From NCBI RefSeq assembly GCF_008692195.1, contig NZ_RXOM01000044.1:177823-241822 (forward strand): a DNA stretch of 64,000 nucleotides. The letters run 5' to 3'. The position numbers and the translations under genes are program-made. Below, piece after piece: positions 27,757 to 36,586 of the stretch. Position 1 is the stretch's first letter. Every line of letters starts with the position of its first letter. The notes under the pieces are model-generated. The model was given only the letters and a program-made list of their open reading frames with translations, made no database searches and was not told where the DNA came from. Source of the DNA: Salegentibacter sp. R32 (lineage in GTDB: Bacteria; Bacteroidota; Bacteroidia; Flavobacteriales; Flavobacteriaceae).

Positions 27757-28521
27757 ATGAAAAAAATTTTACTTTTATTACTGATTATTTCTTTGGGAAG
27801 TTGTGCTACCAAAGAGGAAGTGGTTTATTTTCAGGACAGTAATTCCCTTCCTTTGATTAATATAGATTCTATATATCATCATCCAAAAATTCAGGTAAAT
27901 GATATTTTGAAAATAGATTTGACCGCTTTAGAGCCAGAAACCTTAATGCCATTTATGTTTGAAAAAACTTTAACCTCTCAAGGGGGGAATAGACAGATGG
28001 ATTTGTTAAAGTTAGAAGGCTATCTAGTAAATAAGGACGGGAATGTAAATTATCCGGGTTTAGGAAAAGTGTACGTGGAAGGTAAAAGTACTCAAGAAGT
28101 TCAAAAGCTTCTTTCGGATAGGCTTTCTCAATTTGTAAAAGATGTAAATGTTAAGGTTAGATTAGTGAATTTTAAATTTACAATAATGGGAGAGGTTAAG
28201 GCGCCTGGTACATACACTATTGCTGAAGAAACAGTAACATTGCCGCAAGCCTTAGGAATGGCAGGCGATTTGACAATACAAGGTGAACGTAAGAATGTCA
28301 CAATTTTTAGAAGTGAAGATGGAATATTAACTACAAAAAGTATTGATCTTACCAAAACAGACTGGATGAATACCCCTTATTACTTTTTAAAACAAAATGA
28401 TATGGTTTATGTGGAACCTAATAACCCAAAAATAAAATCTGCTGGTTTTATAGGTAATGTGGGTAATATAATCTCGGTGATGTCAATATTAATGAGTGCT
28501 GCAGTTTTGATTTTTAGATAA
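27757..28521 (+). CDS. OPX-family polysaccharide export lipoprotein (Wza-like)
   Basis: 254 aa lipoprotein: signal peptide with lipobox LGSC and acylated Cys16. Poly-export domain about 42-122 (HPKIQVNDILKIDLTAL), then an SLBB domain about 130-210 (FTIMGEVKAPGTYTI), and a hydrophobic C-terminal segment (about 232-253) that is common in Bacteroidota OPX proteins. It should form the outer-membrane or periplasmic export channel working with the Wzc-like kinase encoded 9 bp downstream. First gene of the plus-strand half of the locus. Confidence 0.9.
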   Translation: MKKILLLLLIISLGSCATKEEVVYFQDSNSLPLINIDSIYHHPKIQVNDILKIDLTALEPETLMPFMFEKTLTSQGGNRQMDLLKLEGYLVNKDGNVNYPGLGKVYVEGKSTQEVQKLLSDRLSQFVKDVNVKVRLVNFKFTIMGEVKAPGTYTIAEETVTLPQALGMAGDLTIQGERKNVTIFRSEDGILTTKSIDLTKTDWMNTPYYFLKQNDMVYVEPNNPKIKSAGFIGNVGNIISVMSILMSAAVLIFR

Positions 28522-28530
28522 GTAAGATAA

Positions 28531-30897
28531 ATGGAAGGATACCAGACAAATAATTTGGAAGCTAATAATGCTGAAGACGAAAACTTAAAATATATACTAT
28601 ACAAATACCTGCGTTATTGGCCTTGGTTTTTAATATCTGTTTTAATTTTTTTATTGGTTGCTGTATTATATTTAAAATATGCTACTCCTATATATAGAAC
28701 TACTTCTGAAGTAAAAATTCTAAAAGATGATGAAGGTGGAATTGACTTATCTGGTTTAAGTAATACTTCAACTTTATTTAATTACAATAAAGTTAATTTA
28801 GAAAATGAGATACAAATTTTTAAATCTAAAAGATTACAAAGAGATGTAATTAGAAAATTAAATCTCAACACTTCCTATTATGAAGTTTCTAGTTTTGAAG
28901 AAGAATTGTTATTTGGGGAAAATGTGCCTTTTAAAGTCGAATGGTTACGTGTCGATTATTCTGAGCTAGAAGATATAGTTTATGAGGTTAATTTTAAAAA
29001 CGATTCAGTTTTTACTTTGTATAATGAAAATAAGGATGCCACCTTTACTTATTCCTTACGGGATACTATCAATAAATTTTCAACTTCATTTATCTTAAAG
29101 CCTAAAATTTCAAGTAATACTAATCTCACAAATAGTAGCTACAAAATAGTATATCACACAGAGGATAAATTATTGAATTATCTTGCTAAAAATTTAATAA
29201 TAGAACCAATTGGAGATAAAAGTGATATTCTTCGTCTTAGTATAAATGGACCAAATCGATACAAAAATGAGGCTATTGTAAATACATTAATAGATGTATT
29301 TAATCTAGATGGTATAGAAGATAATAGGCTTATTTCTAAACGCACTAAAGAATTTGTAGAAGAACGTTTGGAGTTACTGGTTCAGGATTTAGATACTGTC
29401 GAGTCGGGATTGGTAGAATTTAAAGAAAAGAACGATGTAGTTACGGTTGAATCTAGCGTAGAGGAGTTGTTTAATAAAGAGGCAAGCTCTGAAGCTGAAA
29501 AATTCAAGATAGAAACTCAATTAGCGCTCGCTAATGATTTTGAGGAATTATTAAAAAGTCAGACAGAATATGATTTATTACCGGCAAATTTGGGGATAGA
29601 AAGTAAAGCTATTAATGAGTTGACCAATAAGTATAATGAACTGATTATAGAAAAAAATCGTTTGCTTGTTTCCTCGACAGAGGAAAATCCGGTAGTACTA
29701 AAATTAAATGATAAATTAGAACAGCTTAAGAATAATATACTTGTTAGTTTAGATTCATATCTAAAAGGTTTGCGAACTTCTTATGCAAGGTTAAAAGGAA
29801 GGGAGAATCAATATTCTGGCGAGATAAATAGTCTTCCTCAAAAAGAAAAGGAATTAAAGACTATTTTACGTCAGCAAGGTATAAAAGAACGGCTATATCT
29901 ATTTTTGTTACAAAAGAGAGAAGAAGCTGCACTTTCTTATGCAATTACCTCTCCTACTATAAAGATAGTAGATTATGCTTATACAAATACTCTACCTGTG
30001 GCTCCTAGAAAGAAAATAATTATTCTTGCTGGATTGATGTTAGGTTTACTATTACCATTTGGTGTTTTGTATTTAAAATTTCTTTTTAAGACGAGTGTTG
30101 AAAATAGAGAAGACCTTGAAAATTATTTAGAAAGGCGAATACCTATTATAGGGGAAATCCCTCTACTTGCTGCTAGTCACCCTAAACTTATTACAAAAAG
30201 TGATCAATCAATATTGGCAGAGTCATTTAGAATAGTCCGAACTAATATTATATCTCAATTTAAAAGAAATGGAGCTAAACATGATAAAGTTATATTTGTT
30301 ACTTCTTCTATAAAGGGAGAAGGAAAAACATTTACAGCGTTGAACTTATCCAAGATTTTTTCTTCTTTTTCTAAAAAAGTTCTCTTAATAGGATGTGATT
30401 TAAGAAATCCTCAAATTCATCAATATTTTGAGATAAATAAAAATATACCCGGTCTTTCAGATTTTTTGAATAGTAATTCGTCAGATTTTAGTAAATATAT
30501 TCAACAGTCTTCTTCTCATTTTGAAAACTTGGATATTTTGTATTCAGGAAGTGTGCCTCCGAACCCTGCAGAATTATTATTAAAGAATGATAAGTTTTCA
30601 GAACTGATAAGAGATGCAAGAGAGGCTTACGATTATATAATTGTAGATACTGCTCCTACGGTTTATGTGACTGATAGTCTTCTGATTTCTGATAATGCGG
30701 ATGTGACGGTGTATATGGTTAAACAGGATATGACAGATAAAAAATTAATAGATCATATTAAAAATTTAAATAAAGATAACAAATTGAATAATATCTCTAT
30801 AGTATTAAATGGAGTTAAAAATGATGTGAATTATGGCTATGGTTATGGATATGCATCAGATGACGAAAATAAAGATCCATTTTGGAAATTTTGGTAG
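28531..30897 (+). CDS. Wzc-like polysaccharide co-polymerase/tyrosine kinase
   Basis: 788 aa. Membrane helix 1 near 31-50, a large periplasmic Wzz and coiled-coil region, helix 2 near 495-515 with the Pro-containing co-polymerase motif (TLPVAPRKK just before it), then a cytosolic BY-kinase domain. Walker A SSIKGEGKT is near residues 592-600, Walker A' LLIGCDLRNP near 617-626, Walker B IIVDTAP near 703. The C-terminal tail ends NYGYGYGYASDDENKDP, a tyrosine cluster suited to autophosphorylation. It controls chain length and export together with the OPX protein. No cognate Wzb-type phosphatase is found in the window. Confidence 0.92.
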   Translation: MEGYQTNNLEANNAEDENLKYILYKYLRYWPWFLISVLIFLLVAVLYLKYATPIYRTTSEVKILKDDEGGIDLSGLSNTSTLFNYNKVNLENEIQIFKSKRLQRDVIRKLNLNTSYYEVSSFEEELLFGENVPFKVEWLRVDYSELEDIVYEVNFKNDSVFTLYNENKDATFTYSLRDTINKFSTSFILKPKISSNTNLTNSSYKIVYHTEDKLLNYLAKNLIIEPIGDKSDILRLSINGPNRYKNEAIVNTLIDVFNLDGIEDNRLISKRTKEFVEERLELLVQDLDTVESGLVEFKEKNDVVTVESSVEELFNKEASSEAEKFKIETQLALANDFEELLKSQTEYDLLPANLGIESKAINELTNKYNELIIEKNRLLVSSTEENPVVLKLNDKLEQLKNNILVSLDSYLKGLRTSYARLKGRENQYSGEINSLPQKEKELKTILRQQGIKERLYLFLLQKREEAALSYAITSPTIKIVDYAYTNTLPVAPRKKIIILAGLMLGLLLPFGVLYLKFLFKTSVENREDLENYLERRIPIIGEIPLLAASHPKLITKSDQSILAESFRIVRTNIISQFKRNGAKHDKVIFVTSSIKGEGKTFTALNLSKIFSSFSKKVLLIGCDLRNPQIHQYFEINKNIPGLSDFLNSNSSDFSKYIQQSSSHFENLDILYSGSVPPNPAELLLKNDKFSELIRDAREAYDYIIVDTAPTVYVTDSLLISDNADVTVYMVKQDMTDKKLIDHIKNLNKDNKLNNISIVLNGVKNDVNYGYGYGYASDDENKDPFWKFW

Positions 30898-31340
30898 TTT
30901 AGAAAGCTCTTTTTTTAATCAATGAATTTGGCTTCAGGTTAATTTTATTTTAATGCTTTTTGTATTTGCCCATATATTATAAATAAGTTGATTGCTTATA
31001 TTTTATGAAAGTAAAAAGAAAAATCTAAAATTATTATCTGCTATTAAATTTTATAAATAGATAAGTAAAAAAATATTTAATAGTAATTAAAGTTTAGGGA
31101 GCAAAATAACTTAATACCTCTTATAAAGTTAAGATTCTTAATAATTAACATTAATGGACTTGAGTTATTGTAAATATAGAAGAGAGAGGCTCAATATTTA
31201 CTACGACATAAAGGCATTGGATATTCCTCAGCAAGTCAATGAGTCAAATTTTCAGAGATATTTATTTCCTTTTTTTAGCATTAGCATATTGATCTTTTAA
31301 TTGTTGTGTACTGTTGAACTCTTAATCATTGAGTCAATAG
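30898..31340. other. Intergenic region left of the IS remnant
   Basis: 443 bases, AT-rich. The only open frame seen is a 48-codon ORF at 31154-31300 with no recognisable motif. No terminator is obvious after the Wzc-like gene. The last five bases (31336-31340, AATAG) are the left copy of the IS target duplication. Confidence 0.6.
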
Positions 31341-31352
31341 TGGCCTCCTCCC
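31336..31352. repeat. Left target duplication (AATAG) and IS terminal inverted repeat
   Basis: AATAG at 31336-31340 is followed by TGGCCTCCTCCC at 31341-31352. The latter matches 11 of 12 bases with the reverse complement of 32534-32545. Confidence 0.8.
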
Positions 31353-31396
31353 AAATTACGAACCAGTCAAAAGTAGAAAATCTGAGTCATTTTTAT

Positions 31397-32205
31397 TTAT
31401 TTCAATAACTTATTGGGGGACATATCTCCCAATGAGCTATGTGGTCTAAAACCATTGTAATCTTCCCTCTAGTGGTCAAATTTCTTCTGGACATGAACCA
31501 GTTCACGTTCAAACATTCATCCCTGAACGATCCATTAAAACTTTCGATAAAAGGGTTGTCTGTAGGTTTTTCCGGTATGTGAGAAGTCCAATTCTATTTT
31601 ATTTTCATAAGACCACTTATCCGAAACTTTACTTATAAACTCACTCCATTGTCTAGCTTGATTCTTTTTGGCAGCTGATTAATCTCAAAGGTAATATTTT
31701 CCATCACTTGTACCACATCACTTCCTTTTAAGGATTTTCCTGCATAGATGGCAAGACATTTTCGACTATAATTATCCACTATAGTTAAGGCTCTGAATCG
31801 AGTGCTATCGTACAACTGGTCAGTAACAAAGTACATACTCCAGCATTCGTGTAAACTAGAAGCATTTCCAGGCACTGGCTTTCTATTGGCAGCTGAGCGA
31901 TGCCTTTTCCTACATTTAGATCTTAGGTTAAGACCTTCTCACAATAGAGCCTATACACCCACTTGTGGTTATCTAAAAAACCTTCTCGGCGCAATAGGAT
32001 ATAAATTCTCCAGAACCCGTAACGAACCCGGGTAGCAGCAATTTCTTTCATACGCATGCGCACCAATTCATCACCACGGCTAATACTTTTATAGTAGAAA
32101 ACACTTTTAGAAAGCAGCACCAGAGCACAACAGCGATTAATGGAAATATCATATTCCATCCGTATTTTACCGACCAACTCCCGCCGATTAGCTGGTCTTA
32201 GGACT
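31397..32205 (-). pseudogene. IS3-family transposase orfB (DDE integrase), frameshifted
   Basis: Pieces in changing frames can be aligned in order. KVLRPANRREL and the HTH_21 segment (RVRYGFWRIYILLRREG) come first; a frameshift near 31935 precedes ASSLHECWSMYFVTDQL and RFRALTIVDNYSRKCLAI. Then KLDNG, a frameshift near 31645, EFISKVSDKWSYENKIELDF, a further shift near 31580, PTDNPFIESFNGSFRDECLN, and a shift near 31480 before DYNGFRPHSSLG. The first catalytic Asp (normally WSMDF) is Tyr here (WSMYF); the second Asp (LDNG) and the Glu (FIESF) remain. Stop at 31397-31399. Confidence 0.85.
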
Positions 32206-32210
32206 TTTTT

Positions 32211-32462
32211 TCAATACATCCTGAGGATCTGTTTATCCAAGCTTAAGTCTGCCATAAGCTTCTTTAATTGGGAATTTTCCTCCTCCAAATTCTTTAACCT
32301 TCGCAATTCGGATACCCCTAATCCTCCGTATTTTTTCTTCCAATGGTAGGAGGTTGCCTCACTGATCCTCATCTTGCGACATACCTCCGATAGGCGCGTT
32401 TCAGTCTCTGCTTGCTTGATGGCAAAGACAATCTGTGACTCTGTAAACTTTGATCGTTTCAT
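32211..32462 (-). pseudogene. IS3-family orfA (helix-turn-helix), frameshifted at its end
   Basis: 83 codons from the ATG at 32462. Typical orfA: MKRSKFTESQIVFAIKQAE, then the HTH segment RKMRISEATSYHWKKKYG and a leucine-zipper-like LEEENSQLKKLMADLSLDK. The frame ends RMY-stop just before the A7 slippery run. Adding one G would restore the usual ending RDVLKKKS and place the slippery run inside orfA, so a 1-bp deletion is likely. Confidence 0.85.
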
Positions 32463-32533
32463 AAGCAAATATTATTTTTAAAGTTAAACATTTATTTGCT
32501 CAGATCCTCTAATTTTAAATTGTACAGTTTACC

Positions 32534-32550
32534 GGGAGGAGGTCAAATAG
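32534..32550. repeat. Right IS terminal inverted repeat and target duplication (AATAG)
   Basis: GGGAGGAGGTCA at 32534-32545 is the right inverted repeat; AATAG at 32546-32550 copies the left flank. Confidence 0.8.
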
Positions 32551-32974
32551 TAATAAAATGGTTGATTGAAAAGGTTGATGATTTTAAAATAATTTCTATT
32601 ATTTTCAATATAAAAAAGAAGTATGCTGATCACTGAGAATATTGTTACTTAATAGGATAAAAACCGTCGTCTTTTTTTAGTAGTCTTTTTAGGTTCTTTG
32701 GAAATTAATAAAACTTTAAACCATATATGTGTAGAATAGTTTCTGAGAGGAAGTGGTGATCCGATCCTTATCGAAATTATTAAAAGCATTTTATTTTTTC
32801 AGAATACTTAATCTAAATATGTGTAGGATGTTAAAGTTTAAGGTGTTTTAGTAAAGGAGAAGTTTCGTTTATTTACCTTTTTTTAGTGCTTAAACAATTT
32901 CAGCCCAAATAAAAAAGGTCAACCATAACTTGGTTAACCTTTTAAAATCTAATTTTTTTTAAAGAATTAAATAA
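32546..32974. other. Intergenic region right of the IS remnant
   Basis: 429 AT-rich bases without a supportable gene. It holds the right target duplication at its left end and the ompA-family terminator (32913-32943) at its right end. No other structure was seen. Confidence 0.6.
32913..32943 (-). terminator. Terminator of the OmpA-family gene
   Basis: 13-bp stem with one mismatch (about 32913-32925 with 32931-32943). On the minus strand the stem ends in a T-run (A-run at 32911-32916 on plus), just after the stop of the OmpA-family gene. Confidence 0.75.
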
Positions 32975-34255
32975 TTATTTAAGCTTGAATGTAACCCTTC
33001 TTACGATTTGTCTTGCATTAGAAGAAGATTTTTCTACAGAATCATCAATTCCTGCTCCTCTGTAGCTTAGTCTAGACTCATCAATACCAGTCGCAGCAAT
33101 GATATTATAAACTTTCTTAGCTCTTCTCTCAGATAATTCTTTATTGTATTGCTCTCCACCAATTTCATCTGCATATCCAATTAATTCAGCGGAAGCATTT
33201 GGATTTTCATGCATATACTTTACAAGGTAATTAATAGCTTCTAAAGAATATGTTTCAGGTTGGTCGCTATTAAACTTAAAATATACATTTACATAGCCGT
33301 CATTAAGTAATTTTTTTATAGCACTAGAGCCACTTCCGCTACCATATGAATTATTTTCTTCTGCTTTAGGGACATATCTATTATCAAGCGAGGACTCAAT
33401 TTCGTCAGGTATGCCATTGTTGTTTTTATCAACAGCTTCACCTTTTGAGTTTACTGCAACTCCATTAGTAGTATTAGGTTCTCTATCTAAATAATTAGGG
33501 ACACCATCTTGATCTTCATCCATTAAATCTTTTTCAAGTTTAGCAACTCGCTTTTGAACAGAATCCAATTCATTTTGTAATTTTGTTTTTTCGGATAAAT
33601 CTATCCAATCAGCATGTTGTTCAGCTTTACCTAAATATATATTAAGTCCTATCGATCCGTTCATTAGCATTCCGTCAAAACCTCTTGTTGATGTTTTGCG
33701 ATTGCCATCCCAAGAAATATCTTGTCTTACATTTCCCATTATACTTAAATCACCAACTAAAGCAAAGTGATCGCTTAAACGTATTTGAGGGGTTAAACCG
33801 GCGATAAACGTGCCCATGTAATCCTCTTTGTCGCTGTAAATAGAATCATCTCCTGGTTCTAACCTAGAAACCCCAGCACCTCCATGAGCTAATATATTAA
33901 ATGTATTTGTCCATTCTCTGAAACCGAGTATTGAGCCAATATTAACAACACCTTCTAAAGAAGTTCTGTAGAATTTAGAATCGAATGCAGGAGAATCATC
34001 ACCTTCTTGAATATTATTGTAGCCAAGATTAAATTTTAAACCAAATTTATCATTTATCATATACCTGAGTCCCAAATCGGCATTCCAAGCACCGGGTGTA
34101 GGGGAATAATAGCCATTAGAAACTGGTCTTGCGGCTTTATTGAGTCCGCCCATTACCTCAATAGACCAATGATTAAAGTTTTCTGTAGAATTTTCTTCTT
34201 GAGCGCTAGCTGTAAATGCTATAAACAAAGAAAATAATAGTGTAAGTTTTTTCAT
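32975..34255 (-). CDS. OmpA-family outer-membrane protein with TSP3-type linker
   Basis: 426 aa. Signal peptide (1-18, FTASAQ), an N-terminal beta-barrel (about 25-215), a short coiled segment, calcium-binding thrombospondin type-3 repeats (DEDQDGVPNYLD and DKNNNGIPDEIE, about 247-290), and an OmpA C-terminal peptidoglycan-binding domain (about 318-425). The latter keeps the diaminopimelate-binding Asp and Arg in GYADEIGGEQYNKELSERRAKKV. It links the outer membrane to the wall. A single gene on the strand opposite to the polysaccharide genes, with its own terminator, so it interrupts the locus without clearly belonging to it. Confidence 0.92.
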   Translation of the reverse strand: MKKLTLLFSLFIAFTASAQEENSTENFNHWSIEVMGGLNKAARPVSNGYYSPTPGAWNADLGLRYMINDKFGLKFNLGYNNIQEGDDSPAFDSKFYRTSLEGVVNIGSILGFREWTNTFNILAHGGAGVSRLEPGDDSIYSDKEDYMGTFIAGLTPQIRLSDHFALVGDLSIMGNVRQDISWDGNRKTSTRGFDGMLMNGSIGLNIYLGKAEQHADWIDLSEKTKLQNELDSVQKRVAKLEKDLMDEDQDGVPNYLDREPNTTNGVAVNSKGEAVDKNNNGIPDEIESSLDNRYVPKAEENNSYGSGSGSSAIKKLLNDGYVNVYFKFNSDQPETYSLEAINYLVKYMHENPNASAELIGYADEIGGEQYNKELSERRAKKVYNIIAATGIDESRLSYRGAGIDDSVEKSSSNARQIVRRVTFKLK

Positions 34256-34830
34256 AATATTAAATTAGTTTAATTCTTTTTCCTTTCCAGTTTTTCAAAT
34301 TTTGGGTAAAGATAAAAATAGATTAATGACAAAAAAAAGAAACTGTATAAATTATGATTTTATTAACCGTTCAGTAGTATTTTAAAGAAGTAAGTCTTTT
34401 TATTGTTAGATTCAAGAATATAGATAGACAACTTGAATGGTTACTATTCTTTAATTGATTAAGGTCTAAATTAATTGTTAACTAAATAACTTAATGATTA
34501 GATAAAATTTTAAACGAAAGTCTTTTTTTAAGAGTGTATGAAAAGTAGATATTGTAGTTTTGCTTTTTTTAATATTAAATAAGTATTTGGTTTATATTAG
34601 ATAAAATACTTAATAAGCTTACAGTGAATAATCTATTGTTGAATTAGTTTTCTTGAGATTTGTATAAGATAAAAGGTAAAGGTGTTCATCTGCACTTTCT
34701 TTTATCTTTAATAAATTTTCTGAAATTTGGACTATTACAGTTGAAGTTTCCAGTAGACAACTGTTTTGTTTAAAATAAATTCTTGATAAAACTATAATCA
34801 CAAAATATAACCTGTTAAAAATAATTTATA
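34256..34830. other. Long intergenic region upstream of the O-unit operon
   Basis: 575 AT-rich bases between the OmpA-family gene and the flippase gene. A 60-codon minus-strand frame at 34619-34801 looks spurious. One TAnnTTTG match (TAGTTTTG, 34555-34562, plus strand) could be a -7 box giving a leader of about 260 nt before the flippase; no matching -33 box is seen. Otherwise nothing recognisable. Confidence 0.5.
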
Positions 34831-36060
34831 GTGGTATTATCTCTTAAAAAGAATTTTAGTTTCGCTTTAATAGGAAATTTGGTATATGCAGCTTGCCAGT
34901 ATTTAATATTATTAATCTTTATTAAGGTTTTCCCTACTGAAGATGTTGGTATGTTTATATATGCAGGGGCATTTACAACTCCTTTGATGATGGCCTTAGA
35001 TATGCAGTTGCGAAATTTTTATATAACAGACCCTTCTACACATTTAAAATTAAATGATTATTTAAGCTTTAGATCTTTTTTTAACTTGATTGGAGTCCTA
35101 GGGTTATTTTTAGCCGCTATTTTTTTTAAACCTGAGTATGTATGGGTTATTTTTTTAGTTTCACTAATTAAAGTTTTTGAATCGCAAATTGATTTGATGT
35201 ATGGTGTTTATCAAAAAGGCCATCGCTTGGATTATGTAGCATATTCAAGAATTTTAAGAGGTGTGGCAGCGGTAATTACGGTGCTAATTGTATCCTTGTT
35301 TTTTGAAAATCTAATAATCTCACTTGTTTCTTATGTCTGTGTCTGGCTTTTAATTTATTTGTTTTATGAAAGGAAGAAAGTAGTGCAAAGAGGATTCGTT
35401 ACTTATGAATCTTTAAGGTTGATAATTGTTAAAAAAGAGAATTTAAAAAAGCTATTAGTTTTATGCTCACCAATATTTTTGGCAATATTGATTGATAAAT
35501 ATTATTTAAATTATCCTAGGTTAAAAGTAGAAGATATCTTAGGTGTGGAAATGTTAGGGGTTTTTGGAAGTTTGTTGTATTTTAAATCAATGGGTGGGCA
35601 GTTTATTAGTTCTTTGGCTCAATCAGCCATTCCGAAATTGTCTAATTATATTCTAGAAAAAAAAATAAAGTCCTTTAATAAATTACTTTTTAAAATGGTA
35701 TTAATAGGTTTTTTCATAGGTGCTTTATTGTCTGTAATAGCTTATATTGGAGGGGAAAATTTACTTTTGTTGTTATACAATGAGAAATATGCAAAATATT
35801 CAAATGTTTTATTAGTAGTTTTGCTTGGAGCTACTATTACATTTAGTTACATATTCATTGCTACAGCTTTAACTTGTATTAGAAAACAATGGGTTAAGTT
35901 GCCAATATCAATTGTTTCTTTTGCGTTGTTAATTGGTTTATTCTATACTATGCCATCTAGTCGATTAATTGATGTTGCATATATAGTATTATATACGGAA
36001 GGATTTACGTTTTTGTTGTATTATACAGTTTTTATTCTGTTTATAAAAAAACAATTGTAA
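34831..36060 (+). CDS. Wzx-type O-unit flippase
   Basis: 409 aa with about 12 hydrophobic segments along its length, as in the MOP superfamily Wzx transporters. N-terminus SFALIGNLVYAACQYLILL with IKVFPTEDVGMFIYA after helix 1 is typical. The start is GTG at 34831, directly before the first helix. It would move undecaprenyl-linked repeat units to the periplasmic face. First gene of the plus-strand O-unit operon, 11 bp before an acyltransferase gene. Confidence 0.85.
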   Translation: MVLSLKKNFSFALIGNLVYAACQYLILLIFIKVFPTEDVGMFIYAGAFTTPLMMALDMQLRNFYITDPSTHLKLNDYLSFRSFFNLIGVLGLFLAAIFFKPEYVWVIFLVSLIKVFESQIDLMYGVYQKGHRLDYVAYSRILRGVAAVITVLIVSLFFENLIISLVSYVCVWLLIYLFYERKKVVQRGFVTYESLRLIIVKKENLKKLLVLCSPIFLAILIDKYYLNYPRLKVEDILGVEMLGVFGSLLYFKSMGGQFISSLAQSAIPKLSNYILEKKIKSFNKLLFKMVLIGFFIGALLSVIAYIGGENLLLLLYNEKYAKYSNVLLVVLLGATITFSYIFIATALTCIRKQWVKLPISIVSFALLIGLFYTMPSSRLIDVAYIVLYTEGFTFLLYYTVFILFIKKQL

Positions 36061-36071
36061 AAAAGGAAAAT

Positions 36072-36581
36072 ATGATTAAAAAAATTTATTTACGATATTT
36101 AGCGTGGAAAAAACCTGTAAAATATGCTAAGAAATTGGGAGTTAATATAGGGGGTGATAATAGAATTGTTTCTTGTAGACACGGCATGTTTGGGTCTGAA
36201 CCATACTTAGTTACTATAGGTAGTAATTGTCTTTTTTCAGGTGAAGTGCAATTTTTGACTCATGATGGTTCATTAGATATATTTAGGGATGAAATTCCTG
36301 AAGCATTTATTTATAAACCAGTAGTTGTAGGAAGTAACGTTTTTATCGGGTTTAGGGTTACAATTATGCCTGGTGTAACAATAGGGGATAATGTAGTTAT
36401 AGGCGCTGGTTCTGTAGTTACTAAGAATATTGAGTCAAATACAGTAGTGGCGGGGGTGCCTGCCAAGGTCATTAGTTCAGTCCAAGACTATAAGAAAAAG
36501 ATACTTCCCCATATAGATAAAATTAATGGCCTCAATAATTCTATAAAAAAACAATATTTGAAAAATAAATATAATTTGTAA
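36072..36581 (+). CDS. Hexapeptide-repeat (left-handed beta-helix) acyltransferase
   Basis: 169 aa. Basic N-terminal helix, then left-handed beta-helix hexads (VVVGSNVFIGFRVTIMPGVTIGDNVVIGAGSVVTKNI) and the family-closing VVAGVPAKVI. Putative catalytic His is in FLTHDG (residue about 62). Probably O-acetylates a sugar of the repeat unit, in the cytosol before flipping. 6 bp before the next gene. Confidence 0.85.
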   Translation: MIKKIYLRYLAWKKPVKYAKKLGVNIGGDNRIVSCRHGMFGSEPYLVTIGSNCLFSGEVQFLTHDGSLDIFRDEIPEAFIYKPVVVGSNVFIGFRVTIMPGVTIGDNVVIGAGSVVTKNIESNTVVAGVPAKVISSVQDYKKKILPHIDKINGLNNSIKKQYLKNKYNL

Positions 36582-36586
36582 AAAGA

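Larger units (their letters stand above)
31341..32545 (-). mobile_element. Decayed IS3-family insertion sequence, about 1.2 kb
   Basis: Bounded by 12-bp terminal inverted repeats (TGGCCTCCTCCC at 31341; TGACCTCCTCCC read from 32545 on minus) and flanked by a 5-bp direct repeat AATAG (31336-31340 and 32546-32550). Inside are orfA and orfB remnants of the IS3 family (IS407-like by orfA), both on the minus strand. The two frames are joined by an A7 run near 32205-32211, the usual site of programmed -1 frameshifting. Several extra frameshifts and loss of one catalytic Asp make it inactive. Clean ends show that it inserted as a whole element and decayed in place. Confidence 0.88.

Noticed and set aside
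31154-31300. 48-codon plus-strand ORF left of the IS remnant
   Set aside because: No recognisable motif, no promoter, and short enough to arise by chance in AT-rich DNA.
34619-34801. 60-codon minus-strand ORF upstream of the flippase gene
   Set aside because: Low-complexity composition, no start context, no family resemblance; treated as a chance frame in a non-coding stretch.
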